From positions 1 through 64,000 of the forward strand of contig JBKBLR010000008.1 of NCBI GenBank assembly GCA_046296195.1: 64,000 nucleotides of DNA. The letters run 5' to 3'. Shown here piece after piece: positions 41,370-51,520 of the stretch. The position numbers and the translations under genes are program-made. Numbering within the stretch: position 1 is the stretch's first letter; every line of letters begins with the position of its first letter. The notes beneath the pieces are model-generated. The model was not told where the DNA came from. It did no database searches and worked only from the letters and a program-made list of their open reading frames with translations. The stretch comes from Amphiplicatus sp046296195. Lineage in GTDB: Bacteria; Pseudomonadota; Alphaproteobacteria; Caulobacterales; Parvularculaceae.

Positions 41370-42469
41370 TCCGGGTCCGTCCCAACGGCACGATTGGCGT
41401 TCTCGGCGGCGGCCAGCTCGGGCGCATGCTGGCGATGGCGGCCGCCCGCCTCGGGCTCAACTGCCACATCTATTGCCCTGAGACCGATGCGCCGGCGAGC
41501 GCCGTCAGCGCCCGAACGACACATGGTTCCTATACGGACGAAGAAGCGCTCAAGCGCTTTGGCCGCTCGGTCGATGTCGTGACCTATGAGTTCGAGAACG
41601 TGCCGGCGGAGACGGTCGAAATCCTCGCGCGCGCGGGCGTTCGCGTCGCGCCAGGCGGGAAGGCCCTCGCGGCGGCGCAGGACCGGCTGATCGAAAAGCA
41701 GTTCGCGCGCTCGCTCGGCGCGGCGACCGCGCCGTTCGAAGCCGTTGACAGCGCCGAAGAGCTCGCCGAAGCGTTGAATCGCCTCGGGGCGCCGGCGATC
41801 CTGAAAACGCGACGGCTCGGCTATGATGGCAAGGGCCAGACGCTCATTCGCGCCGTCGGGGGCGATGCGGACAGAACCTGGCGCGAAGCCACCGAGAAAG
41901 CGTGGGCCGAAATCGGCGCGCGTCCGTCGATCCTCGAAGGCTTCGTCGATTTCGACTTCGAGATCTCTGTCATCGGAGCAAGGTCGTCGTCGGGCGAGAT
42001 CGCACTTTATGACGTCCCCCGCAACGAACATGAAAACGGCGTCCTGCGACGATCGACCGTGCCCTCCGGCGCGGCGGAAGACACGATCCGAGCCGCGTCC
42101 GGCATCGCCCGCCGGATGCTTGAGGAGCTCGATTATGTCGGCGTCATCGGCGTCGAGTTTTTCGCTTTGAAGAACGGCGCCGTCGCCGTCAACGAGTTCG
42201 CCCCGCGGGTCCATAATTCCGGCCATTGGACCATCGACGCCTGCGCGGTGTCGCAATTCGAACAGCACATTCGCGCCGTCGCCGGATGGCCGCTCGGCTC
42301 TCCGGCGCGCCATTCCGACGCGGTGATGGAGAATCTTCTCGGCGATGAAGGCGATCGCTGGGAAAGTCTTGCGCGCGAGCCTCACGCTTGCGTTCACCTC
42401 TACGGCAAGCGTGATGCAGCGCCCGGCCGCAAGATGGGCCATGTGACGCGCATTGCGCCGCGCAATTAA
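41366..42469 (+). CDS. purK: N5-carboxyaminoimidazole ribonucleotide synthase
   Basis: A 367-residue ATP-grasp enzyme that carboxylates AIR using bicarbonate and ATP. Visible features are IGVLGGGQLGRMLAMAA at the N-terminus, TYEFENVPAETVE, KTRRLGYDGKGQ and VGVIGVEFFAL, ending with EFAPRVHNSGHWTIDACAVSQFEQH, the metal and substrate-binding motifs. It starts within the purE stop (ATGA). Its stop interlocks with the convergent COQ9 gene in TTAA. Confidence 0.96.
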   Translation: MIRVRPNGTIGVLGGGQLGRMLAMAAARLGLNCHIYCPETDAPASAVSARTTHGSYTDEEALKRFGRSVDVVTYEFENVPAETVEILARAGVRVAPGGKALAAAQDRLIEKQFARSLGAATAPFEAVDSAEELAEALNRLGAPAILKTRRLGYDGKGQTLIRAVGGDADRTWREATEKAWAEIGARPSILEGFVDFDFEISVIGARSSSGEIALYDVPRNEHENGVLRRSTVPSGAAEDTIRAASGIARRMLEELDYVGVIGVEFFALKNGAVAVNEFAPRVHNSGHWTIDACAVSQFEQHIRAVAGWPLGSPARHSDAVMENLLGDEGDRWESLAREPHACVHLYGKRDAAPGRKMGHVTRIAPRN

Positions 42470-43125
42470 CGCCGGTCTGAATATCGCGCCTTCGCAAGCC
42501 AGCCGAGCAGGCCATCGCGGCCGGCTCCGCTCTCGCGCATGCGGGACTTGAACTTTTCGAACTGCATCACGTTATCGATGCGCGCGGCGAGAAAGGTCCT
42601 GGTCGCGGTTTCGTCCGCGCTGTCGTCAGCGAGCCAGCGCGCGAAGGTCGCGCTCCACACGCCCGACAGGATCGCGCGCTTGGTGTAGAAATTGAAATCA
42701 GTCGAGCGATCGCCGATCGCCCGCCAGATCTCGTCGGCCGTCGCCCAGACAAGACGGGCGGCCCGCGGGGCGTTGTGCGGCAGCGCCAATTGCGCCGCCG
42801 CGCGACGCGCGGCTTCCTTGTGCGGCCTCAGATAGCCAAGGCGCGCCTCGACAGCGCGCGCGACCTTCTCCCTGATCCTCAGCGGCGGGTCGTGCGGAGC
42901 GCTGACCGCCGCCGCGGCCGCTTCATCGGCCTTCGCCGACCAATAGGCGAGAAGGTCGGCCGGCCCCCCGGGAAGAGCGGCGGCGAGCTCGGCCTTGTTG
43001 CGACCGGCCGCCCTCGCCGCCCGCTCGAGACCAAGGGGCGTAAATCCGTCAAAGGCCGCCGCCTTGAGGGCCTCCTTGAGAATCGCGTCCCGAACCGGGG
43101 CGAAAACGTCGTCATCCTGGGCCAT
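42466..43125 (-). CDS. COQ9 family protein
   Basis: A 219-residue COQ9-like protein, the alphaproteobacterial relative of the mitochondrial factor that delivers ubiquinone intermediates to hydroxylases. The signature is WRAIGDRSTDFNFYTKRAILSGVWSATFARWLADDS, preceded by a TetR-like helical domain (ILKEALKAAAFDGFTPLGLERAARAAG). It ends with an amphipathic helix (LLGWLAKARYS). Its proximity to ubiX (3 kb away) fits a ubiquinone link. Confidence 0.93.
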   Translation of the reverse strand: MAQDDDVFAPVRDAILKEALKAAAFDGFTPLGLERAARAAGRNKAELAAALPGGPADLLAYWSAKADEAAAAAVSAPHDPPLRIREKVARAVEARLGYLRPHKEAARRAAAQLALPHNAPRAARLVWATADEIWRAIGDRSTDFNFYTKRAILSGVWSATFARWLADDSADETATRTFLAARIDNVMQFEKFKSRMRESGAGRDGLLGWLAKARYSDRR

Positions 43126-43299
43126 CGCGGCATTCCGGTTACGGCTTTTCCAATATGGACAGGGAGAAGGGCCTTTGATATGAGCCGCGTCGCCGCGGGG
43201 CCTGTTTGGCCCGGCGGACCAGCTTAAGCGTTGCCCGCCGACGAGAGCGCCCGAGGGGCGCGATGCCGGGGGCTTGGCCGTTCAGAGGAGGGACTTCCC

Positions 43300-43509
43300 C
43301 TGGTTCAGATCGTCGTCCGCGACAACAACGTCGAACAGGCTCTCCGCGCGCTCAAGAAGAAGATGCAGCGCGAAGGCACTTTCCGCGAGATGAAGCGCCG
43401 CAAATTCTACGAAAAACCCTCTGAAAAGAAGGCTCGCCAGAAGGCGGAAGCAGTCCGCCGCGCGCGCAAACTCATCCGCAAGCGGATGCAGCGCGAGGGC
43501 GTCGTCTAG
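43300..43509 (+). CDS. rpsU: 30S ribosomal protein S21, apparent CTG start
   Basis: A 69-residue S21, a basic small-subunit protein near the anti-SD region. The sequence VQIVVRDNNVEQALRALKKKMQREGTFREMKRRKFYEKPSEKKARQKAEAVRRARKLIRKR is fully canonical. The codon before VQIVV is CTG where other family members have ATG, and a strong GAGGAGGG ends eight bases upstream of it. The next in-frame start upstream is a TTG at 43231, which would add 23 unconserved residues and ignore the Shine-Dalgarno sequence. I therefore take CTG as the initiator. No dnaG or gatB neighbour. Confidence 0.9.
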   Translation: MVQIVVRDNNVEQALRALKKKMQREGTFREMKRRKFYEKPSEKKARQKAEAVRRARKLIRKRMQREGVV

Positions 43510-43632
43510 GCTGCCGGCCGCAGGGCCGGAATGGGCAGGGAGCGCACCTTTTGCGGCGCGTCGATCCCCTCCGGCCCGCCGCGTAAAGAGGGGTGACGGT
43601 TCTCGCCGACCCTTGCCTCAGGGAGAGTGTTC

Positions 43633-43749
43633 ATGAAGCGTTTCGCCCTAATTCTCGCCTTTTGCGCGCTCCTTTCGGCCTGCGAAACGGTCAAGGGCAT
43701 CGGCCGGGATATCGAAAATCTCGGCGAAGCGGTTGATAATTCACTCTGA
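43633..43749 (+). CDS. entericidin A/B family lipoprotein
   Basis: A 38-residue lipoprotein. The signal MKRFALILAFCALLSAC ends in a lipobox (LSAC), then ETVKGIGRDIENLGEAVDNSL, the typical short amphipathic entericidin helix. Related peptides are bacteriolytic or antidote lipoproteins in E. coli. Only one copy is here, with no partner. GGGAGAG lies about six bases upstream of the ATG. Confidence 0.85.
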   Translation: MKRFALILAFCALLSACETVKGIGRDIENLGEAVDNSL

Positions 43750-43937
43750 GCGCGCCCTGGCGACTCGAGCGCTGCTGCGTCAATCCTGCCGCATCCGCGA
43801 TAAATTTCGTGAACATTCTGCAAAAATCCGTCGCGGCGTTAGCGGTCGGAAACCATAGAATTGTATAGAGACCAGGTCAGGTCGCGTCGGGGGCGACGCA
43901 GCCCGGGCCATGGGCCGGGACGAAATCGGAGGGGTCA

Positions 43938-44885
43938 GTGAAGGGGCGGATCACAGCGTTGTCGGCGGCGATATTGGGCGCGGTTTGTCTTTCCGACGCG
44001 CCGGCGTTTGCGCAGCAGGATATCGACGAGCCGAAGCTTGACCCGATTTTCGGCCAGCGCACGCCCGAGCGCGAGCGCGAACGCCAGCGCATCCGCAATG
44101 ACGACGAATTTGACAATGAAAAAGGCTGGCGGCCGCTGCGCGACTTCATCGGCGTTCTGACCTTCCTGACGCCTGAAACGACCGACCTCAGCGTCGGCGT
44201 CGGCCCGGCCTACCGGCCTGATTATTTCGGCTCGAATGATTACGAGATCCAGCCGGACCCGGAAGTCTACGTGAAATTCCGGAACTTCGTCTTCCTTGAC
44301 AATGACGGCGCCGACTTCGCGCTGTTCGGTTTTTCCGGCTTCAGCTTCGGCCCGTCGATCCGCCTCGTCGGCGATCGCGATGAGACCGACAATGTCGCCC
44401 TCACCGGTCTTGGCGACATTGACCACGCTTTCGAGGTCGGCGGCTTCGCTGCGACGAAGTTCATCGACCGTTTCCTGGTGCGCGCGAAAGTGCGCAAGGG
44501 CGTCGTCGGCGGCCATGACGGCCTCATCGTCGACGCGACCGGCACCGCGCTTCTGTTCAAGGTCGGGCGCGTCTCGACCTCGGTCTCGGCGCAAGCAAGC
44601 TGGATCGGCAATCGGTACGCCGACACCTATTTCTCGATCACGCCCGCGCAGTCGCTGGCGTCCGGCCTTCCGGTCTATGACGCCGACCGGGGCATGCGCG
44701 ATATCGGCGGCAGCTTCAACGCCTATATCAACATCGGCAAGCGCTGGTCGCTGAACCCATACGTCTCCTACCGCTACATCTTCGACGGGATCGCAAAGAC
44801 GCCGATCATCGACCAGCTTGGCGACCGCAACCAGTATACGGTCGGCTTTCACCTGATGCGGCAGTTCGAGTTCAACTGGCGCTGA
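43938..44885 (+). CDS. MipA/OmpV family outer-membrane protein
   Basis: A 315-residue MipA/OmpV-type beta-barrel, related to the protein bridging MltA and PBP1B. A signal peptide (MKGRITALSAAILGAVCLSDAPAFA) and a charged linker (RTPERERERQRIRNDDEF) precede the barrel, which has SVGVGPAYRPDYFGSNDYEIQPDPEVYVKF, the family's first strands, and ends in YTVGFHLMRQFEFNWR. The GTG start is preceded by GGAGGGG. Transport or cell-envelope scaffold role. Confidence 0.85.
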   Translation: MKGRITALSAAILGAVCLSDAPAFAQQDIDEPKLDPIFGQRTPERERERQRIRNDDEFDNEKGWRPLRDFIGVLTFLTPETTDLSVGVGPAYRPDYFGSNDYEIQPDPEVYVKFRNFVFLDNDGADFALFGFSGFSFGPSIRLVGDRDETDNVALTGLGDIDHAFEVGGFAATKFIDRFLVRAKVRKGVVGGHDGLIVDATGTALLFKVGRVSTSVSAQASWIGNRYADTYFSITPAQSLASGLPVYDADRGMRDIGGSFNAYINIGKRWSLNPYVSYRYIFDGIAKTPIIDQLGDRNQYTVGFHLMRQFEFNWR

Positions 44886-44908
44886 CGCTGCGGCGACGCA
44901 CTGGAAAC

Positions 44909-44936
44909 GGCGCGCGGTTTTGCGCGCAAAAGCGCC
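44909..44936. terminator. palindromic hairpin after the MipA-like gene
   Basis: A perfect 14-bp palindrome TTTTGCGCGCAAAA is flanked by GGCGC and GCGCC, so the RNA can form a stem with a small asymmetric bulge. It begins 24 bases after the stop codon. It resembles a terminator but lacks a trailing U-run. Confidence 0.35.
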
Positions 44937-45046
44937 GGGGCGTTCAATAAGGACTTGACCGAGCGCCTTGATTCCAACCCCCGGCGCGGCGTTCGAGCTG
45001 CGCGCGGCGCCTCCCCGGCCCCGCCTTTCCATGCCACACTCGCGGC

Positions 45047-46222
45047 ATGTTCACAAAATTCTTCCATGAGCTGAAGACGGCCGGCGTGCCGGTCTCCTTG
45101 CGCGAATATCTGACGCTGATCGAGGCGATGGAAGCCGACCTCGCCGACCGGCGCGTTGAGGATTTCTATTACCTCTCGCGCGCCAGCCTCGTGAAGGACG
45201 AGCGCAACCTCGACAAGTTCGACCGTGTTTTCGCGCATGTCTTCAAGGGGATCGAGTCGATCACCGAAGGCGTGACGGCGGAGATCCCGGAAGACTGGCT
45301 GCGACTGCTGACGCAGAAATACCTGACCGAAGAGGAGAAAAAGCAGATCGAAGCGCTCGGCGGCTGGGACAAGCTGATGGAGACGCTGAAGAAGCGCCTC
45401 GAAGAACAGAAGAAGCGCCACGAGGGCGGGAACAAATGGATCGGGACAGGCGGGACATCGCCTTTCGGGTCGGGCGGCTATAACCCGGAGGGCGTGCGCA
45501 TCGGCGATGCGGGCCAGCGTCAGGGCCGCGCGGTGAAGGTCTGGGAGAAGCGCGAATACCGCAACCTCGACGATCAGGTCGAACTCGGCACGCGCAACAT
45601 CAAGCTTGCGCTCCGGCGCCTTCGCCGTTTCGCCCGCAAGGGCGTTCCCGACGAATTCGACCTCGACGGCACCATCGATGCGACGGCGCGCGCCGGCTAT
45701 CTCGACATCAAGATGCGCCCCGAACGGCGCAACACGATCAAGGTGCTCATCTTCTTCGACGCCGGCGGCTCGATGGACCCGTTCATTCGTCTGTGTGAGG
45801 AGCTCTTCTCCGCCGCCCGCGCCGAATTCAAGCACATGGAGTATTTCTACTTCCACAACTGTCTTTATGATTTCGTTTGGAAGGACAACCGGCGGCGCTG
45901 GTCCGACAAGACGCCGACCTGGGACGTGTTTCATAAATATCCGCACGATTACAAGGTGATCTTCGTCGGCGACGCGTCGATGAGCCCTTATGAGATCACC
46001 GTGCCCGGGGGCTCGGTCGAGTATTTCAACGAGGAGCCCGGCGCGATCTGGCTCGAGCGGGTGACGCGGGTTTATTCGAGCGTCGTCTGGCTCAATCCGC
46101 TGCCGAAGAAACAATGGGAATATTCCGGATCCGTTCGCATGATCCGAGAGCTCATGGAGAACCGGATGTATCCGCTGACGCTCGAAGGCCTCGACGCCGC
46201 GATGACGGAACTGCGGCGGTAG
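45047..46222 (+). CDS. VWA domain protein, CoxE-like
   Basis: A 391-residue protein of the VWA_CoxE family. The N-terminal 180 residues are charged and helical (FHELKTAGVPVSLREYLTLIEAMEADLADRRVEDFYYLSRA; EEEKKQIEALGGWDKLMETLKKRLEEQ). The VWA domain carries the MIDAS-like DAGGSMDPF (Asp238, Ser242) and continues with VIFVGDASMSPYEI. The usual partner, a MoxR-type AAA+ ATPase, is not adjacent. Such pairs act as chaperone-like metal-cofactor inserters for oxygen reductases or CO dehydrogenase. Here the partner may be elsewhere in the genome. Confidence 0.87.
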   Translation: MFTKFFHELKTAGVPVSLREYLTLIEAMEADLADRRVEDFYYLSRASLVKDERNLDKFDRVFAHVFKGIESITEGVTAEIPEDWLRLLTQKYLTEEEKKQIEALGGWDKLMETLKKRLEEQKKRHEGGNKWIGTGGTSPFGSGGYNPEGVRIGDAGQRQGRAVKVWEKREYRNLDDQVELGTRNIKLALRRLRRFARKGVPDEFDLDGTIDATARAGYLDIKMRPERRNTIKVLIFFDAGGSMDPFIRLCEELFSAARAEFKHMEYFYFHNCLYDFVWKDNRRRWSDKTPTWDVFHKYPHDYKVIFVGDASMSPYEITVPGGSVEYFNEEPGAIWLERVTRVYSSVVWLNPLPKKQWEYSGSVRMIRELMENRMYPLTLEGLDAAMTELRR

Positions 46223-46225
46223 GCG

Positions 46226-46681
46226 TCAGGCGCGCCGGTTGTCGTAGGCGGCGGCGAGCCGCTTTTCAATCTCCGACACCGGATGATTGACGAGGTCGAC
46301 GTCCGCTTCAAAGGCGATCTTCGAGCGCAGCCGCAGCGTAAACGCTTCGCGAAGCGCGCCGAGAGTCGACGGCGGCGCAGCTACGACGAGCCGATCAAAA
46401 GCCCCGTTCGCGGCCGCCTTGTCGAGCGCGGCGGCGAATTTCGCGGCGAAGCGATCCTCCGCCAGCTGATGAAAATCCTTCGCTTCGAAAGCCGACTTGC
46501 GAACGCCGCCCGCGCGGCCGTCATTCATGCGGCCGGCGCGGTCGGCGCCTTGCGCGCGCGTCGGCGGGTTGTCGATTTCATCGACGCTGATGACGTTGAG
46601 GTCAGGCTTCAGCATGCTGCCCGCATTTTCAAAGAGCAGCGCTTTGCGTCCGTCCGCGACAGCGACCCAGATTTGCGACAC
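46226..46681 (-). CDS. host-attachment family protein
   Basis: A 151-residue protein of the host attachment (Host_attach) family, first described in plant-associated rhizobia. IWVAVADGRKALLFEN opens it, EIDNPPTRAQGADRAGRMNDG and HQLAEDRFAAKFAAALDKAAA follow, and RLVVAAPPSTLGALREAF is the family-typical segment, related to archaeal release-factor-like folds. The GTG start has no obvious strong Shine-Dalgarno sequence. The role outside plant attachment is unclear; it is common in free-living species. Confidence 0.85.
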   Translation of the reverse strand: MSQIWVAVADGRKALLFENAGSMLKPDLNVISVDEIDNPPTRAQGADRAGRMNDGRAGGVRKSAFEAKDFHQLAEDRFAAKFAAALDKAAANGAFDRLVVAAPPSTLGALREAFTLRLRSKIAFEADVDLVNHPVSEIEKRLAAAYDNRRA

Positions 46682-46745
46682 GCTCGATGGCTCCCGGTCT
46701 GGTAAACACGCCCGTCAGTGCGCCGGAATGCGGGAGTGCATTCTT

Positions 46746-47081
46746 TCAGGCGGCGCGGCCGATGAGATCGGATGCATAGTCGGCGGCTGACGCTGCAAGG
46801 TCAACGATCGATCTCAGCGCCGTCGCGCGTTCTTCCGCCGCAGCGCCGGCGAGCGCTTCCGCATGCTCTGCCGCATCGCCCAGCGCCCAGGCGCCGACGC
46901 CGCGCGCCGCGCCCTTCAGCGTGTGGGCGGCGAGACGCCAAGCCTCTGCATCCATCGCCGGATCCATCCGGCCCGCGACCGCGCCGGCCTGCTCGCGAAA
47001 GATGCCAAGGATCTCGGCGAGCAGGGCCGCATCGCCGAAGACATAGCGATTGAGGTGATCAAGATCGATCGGCGCGTTCAT
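46746..47081 (-). CDS. histidine phosphotransfer (HPt) domain protein
   Basis: A 111-residue single-domain HPt protein for a multistep phosphorelay. The phosphorylatable His53 lies in RLAAHTLKGAARGVGA, within the four-helix bundle (IDLDHLNRYVFGDAALLAEILGIFREQ to DLIGRAA). The start is the ATG at 47081, with GGAG eight bases upstream. No cognate hybrid kinase or response regulator is adjacent, so its relay partners are unknown. Confidence 0.85.
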   Translation of the reverse strand: MNAPIDLDHLNRYVFGDAALLAEILGIFREQAGAVAGRMDPAMDAEAWRLAAHTLKGAARGVGAWALGDAAEHAEALAGAAAEERATALRSIVDLAASAADYASDLIGRAA

Positions 47082-47143
47082 GCCCAAACTCCGGAAGCGT
47101 AACCCGTGGGTTTGGCCGCAAAAGTCTTAGCGAGCGTTAAGGC

Positions 47144-47476
47144 CTACCGTCCCGGCGAATTCGGATCGGCGGCGGTCGGCGCCGCGTTGTCGACCGAAGG
47201 CTCGGCGGGCGCGCTGTCGGGGACGGCGGTCTCTGCGGCTTCCATCGGCGCGTCGGTCGGGCCCTCAACGGGGACATCGACGGGCACGTCAAGCGCATCG
47301 ACGGCCGGCTCATCAAGGATCGTTTCCTCGGCGGCAGGCGCTTCCTCTGCGGCAGGCGCAGCAGCCGCTCCGGACGCCGCCGCAGGCGCCGGGTCGCCAG
47401 GCTTGGCGCCGGTAAGGCGCATCAGACCGATGATGACGGCGAGCGCCACCAGAATGATCAGCAGGATTCTCAGCAT
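47144..47476 (-). CDS. hypothetical membrane-anchored Ala/Pro/Glu-rich protein
   Basis: A 110-residue protein with one N-terminal membrane helix (LRILLIILVALAVIIGLMRL) and an acidic low-complexity remainder rich in Ala, Pro, Glu and Asp (AAAPAAEEAPAAEETILDEP, then VDVPVDVPVEGP). There is no lipobox or globular domain. It could be a periplasm-facing spacer. No family recognised. Confidence 0.6.
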   Translation of the reverse strand: MLRILLIILVALAVIIGLMRLTGAKPGDPAPAAASGAAAAPAAEEAPAAEETILDEPAVDALDVPVDVPVEGPTDAPMEAAETAVPDSAPAEPSVDNAAPTAADPNSPGR

Positions 47477-47652
47477 GGGATCCCCATAATTCCCGTTCGG
47501 CGGCGACCGGCCGCCATCAGCCCTTCCCCTTGTTCTTATCGGAATCCGCGCCGCTTCGGCAACCGGACTGGCTAAAATCGCCTTAACCTCGCTTGCCGCA
47601 CCGCATCAGCGACCGGTATCCAGGGACGAACCGGCCCGAGGAGCATGACACC

Positions 47653-49113
47653 ATGGCGGATGACGCCCTTTTCATCGGCAAGGGCGCGAGCCCCCAATAT
47701 CTCGCCCTCAAATACGCCAACCGCCACGGCCTCATCGCGGGAGCGACCGGCACCGGCAAGACGGTGACCTTGCAAATTCTCGCCGAGGAATTTTCACGCG
47801 CCGGCGTTCCGGTCTTCGCCGCCGACGTCAAAGGCGATCTGTCCGGCATCGCCGCGCCTGGCGACATGAAGGATTTTCTTGTCGCCCGCGCCGCCAAGAT
47901 CGGCCTTGAGGGATATGCGCCCGAGGCCCCGCCAGTCGTCTTCTGGGACCTCTATGGCGAGAAAGGCCACCCAATCCGCGCGACCGTGTCAGAGATGGGG
48001 CCTTTGCTGCTCGCCCGGCTCCTCGATCTCAACGAGACGCAGGAAGGCGTCCTCACCCTCGCCTTCCGCGTCGCTGACGATGAGGGCCTCCTTCTCCTCG
48101 ACCTCAAGGATCTTCGCGCGCTCCTCATCGACGTCGGCGAGCGCGCGGACGAACTGACGCTGAAATATGGCAATGTCGCCAAAGCCACCGTCGGCTCGAT
48201 TCAGCGCCGCCTGCTGACGCTTGAAGAACAGGGCGGCGAGAATTTCTTCGGCGAGCCGGCGCTCGACCTCAACGACTTCATCCATGTCGACCGCGACGGC
48301 CGCGGCGTCGTCAACATCCTCGCCGCGGACCGGCTGATGCAGTCGCCGAAGCTCTACGCCACCTTCCTGTTGTGGATGCTGTCGGAGCTCTTCGAGGAGC
48401 TGCCCGAAATCGGCGACCCGGATAAGCCCAGGCTCGTCTTCTTCTTCGACGAGGCGCATCTCCTGTTCGCCGATGCGCCCAAGGCCCTCCTCGAGAAGAT
48501 CGAGCAGGTCGTGCGGCTCATCCGGTCGAAAGGCGTCGGGGTCTTTTTCGTGACGCAGAATCCGCAGGACATTCCCGATCGCGTCTCGAGCCAGCTCGGC
48601 GCGCGCATCCAGCATGCGCTGCGCGCCTTCACGCCCAAGGAACAGAAGGTCGTCAAGACGGCCTCGGAGATGTTCCGGCCGAACCCCGCCTTCTCGACGC
48701 TCGAGGCGATCACCGATCTCGGCGTCGGCGAGGCGCTCATCTCAACGCTGGAAGCGAAAGGCGCGCCTTCGATGGTCGACCGGACGCTGATCCGCCCGCC
48801 CTCCTCGCGCCTCGGCCCGATCACCGATGAGGAACGGCGCGACATCGTTCGGCGCTCGGCGCTCGGCAAGCGCTATGACAAGCCACTTGACCGCGAGTCG
48901 GCGTTCGAACTCCTTCAGGCGAAAGCCGAACGAAAGGCGAAGCAGGCCCAGAGCAACCCCCGTGCGCCGGAGAAATCCAGGCCCGCCCCGCGCCGCTCTA
49001 ACCGGCAATCGGTCGGCGAGGAGGCGGCGAAAACGGCCGTCCGAAGATTTTCCACGATCCTTGTCAATGAGCTCGCGCGCGGTCTTTTCGGAACCATCAA
49101 ACGCAAGCGCTGA
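47653..49113 (+). CDS. HerA/FtsK-like ATPase of the DUF853 family
   Basis: A 486-residue DUF853 protein, a predicted HerA-like helicase/translocase. Walker A is GATGTGKTVT (residues 30-39), Walker B RLVFFFDEAHLLF, and the sensor segment GVGVFFVTQNPQDIPDRVSSQLG follows. The C-terminal 100 residues are charged and probably disordered (RKAKQAQSNPRAPEKSRPAPRR), ending in FSTILVNELARGLFGTIKRKR. The start at MADDALFIGKG was chosen for family agreement. The cellular role is unproven; NurA-like nuclease is not adjacent. Confidence 0.9.
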   Translation: MADDALFIGKGASPQYLALKYANRHGLIAGATGTGKTVTLQILAEEFSRAGVPVFAADVKGDLSGIAAPGDMKDFLVARAAKIGLEGYAPEAPPVVFWDLYGEKGHPIRATVSEMGPLLLARLLDLNETQEGVLTLAFRVADDEGLLLLDLKDLRALLIDVGERADELTLKYGNVAKATVGSIQRRLLTLEEQGGENFFGEPALDLNDFIHVDRDGRGVVNILAADRLMQSPKLYATFLLWMLSELFEELPEIGDPDKPRLVFFFDEAHLLFADAPKALLEKIEQVVRLIRSKGVGVFFVTQNPQDIPDRVSSQLGARIQHALRAFTPKEQKVVKTASEMFRPNPAFSTLEAITDLGVGEALISTLEAKGAPSMVDRTLIRPPSSRLGPITDEERRDIVRRSALGKRYDKPLDRESAFELLQAKAERKAKQAQSNPRAPEKSRPAPRRSNRQSVGEEAAKTAVRRFSTILVNELARGLFGTIKRKR

Positions 49114-49118
49114 CGGCA

Positions 49119-49137
49119 GGGCCGCAAACAGCGGTCC
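49119..49137 (+). terminator. terminator-like hairpin after the HerA-like gene
   Basis: GGGCCGC and GCGGTCC form a 7-bp stem (one G-U) with loop AAACA, starting six bases after the stop codon and followed by TTAATAAAAT. A moderate factor-independent terminator. Confidence 0.5.
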
Positions 49138-49219
49138 TTAATAAAATGTCACGCGCGCCGTGCAGACTTCAGTAACGGCGACTGTTCAGATAGAGGATGT
49201 CTTCAGAAAGGGTGCGCGC

Positions 49220-50737
<1,518 letters not shown>

Positions 50738-51520
50738 TCAGTTGCGGCTCGCCATATCGAACGGCTCCGCGGTCACCGGATAGCCAAGCCCCTCGGGGAT
50801 CGTCAAACAAAGCGCGCCGGCGCGCGTCTCCATCGCCGGCGTCACGGGCTCGATGCGCCGCCGGCGCGCGAAATCGACGACTTCCGCGGTCGAACGCGAA
50901 ACGCCGAGAAGCTCGAGATTGCGGGCTGTCGGGAAGATGATCTTGCGCGCGCCCGAGGCGCGCGCGGCGAGCGCCGCCTGCGGCGCGAACCAGACCGCCT
51001 CCGTCGCTTCATCGCCGTCCTCGAGCACCTCCTGGCCGTCCGGAAAGGCCGCGGCGAAGAACAGCGTGTCGAAGCGCTTATGCAGCCCCGGCGGGGCGAT
51101 CCAGTGCGCAAAGAGCGTCAGGAGGTCGGCGGCGATCGACAGGCCGTGGCGGCGCACGAGCGTCAGAAAAAGCGAGTCATCGCGCTCGACATTGGCGCGC
51201 CAGGGGCTCAGCGCCTTCACCTCATCCGCAGTCAGCAAAGCGCCGCCCGGCCCGCGCGCGAGCAACACTCCCGCCTCCTCGAACGCCTCGCGCACCGCCG
51301 CGATCTGCGCCGCCGCGATCGCCGGGTCGGATGCAAGGCCGGTCGCAACCTCCGCCCACTGAGGATCGGCGTCGCCAGGATCAACGCGCCCGCCGGGGAA
51401 TACGAGCGCGCCGCCCGCAAAGGACGAGCGCTCGGCCCGCGCGATCATCAGCGCCTCAAACTCAGGCCGGTCGCGCAAGAGGATGACCGTCGCCGCCGGG
51501 ATCGGGGCGTCATGGCTCAT
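50738..51520 (-). CDS. NUDIX hydrolase, NUDT19-like
   Basis: A 260-residue NUDIX protein. The box is split by an insertion: GGRVDPGDADPQW then IAAVREAFEEAGVLLARG, as in NUDT7/NUDT19-type CoA-diphosphatases; the catalytic REAFEEAG is intact. It probably cleaves a CoA ester or another nucleoside diphosphate derivative. MSHDAPIPAATVILLRD is the family-like start, and it overlaps the upstream membrane-protein gene by four bases. Confidence 0.87.
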   Translation of the reverse strand: MSHDAPIPAATVILLRDRPEFEALMIARAERSSFAGGALVFPGGRVDPGDADPQWAEVATGLASDPAIAAAQIAAVREAFEEAGVLLARGPGGALLTADEVKALSPWRANVERDDSLFLTLVRRHGLSIAADLLTLFAHWIAPPGLHKRFDTLFFAAAFPDGQEVLEDGDEATEAVWFAPQAALAARASGARKIIFPTARNLELLGVSRSTAEVVDFARRRRIEPVTPAMETRAGALCLTIPEGLGYPVTAEPFDMASRN

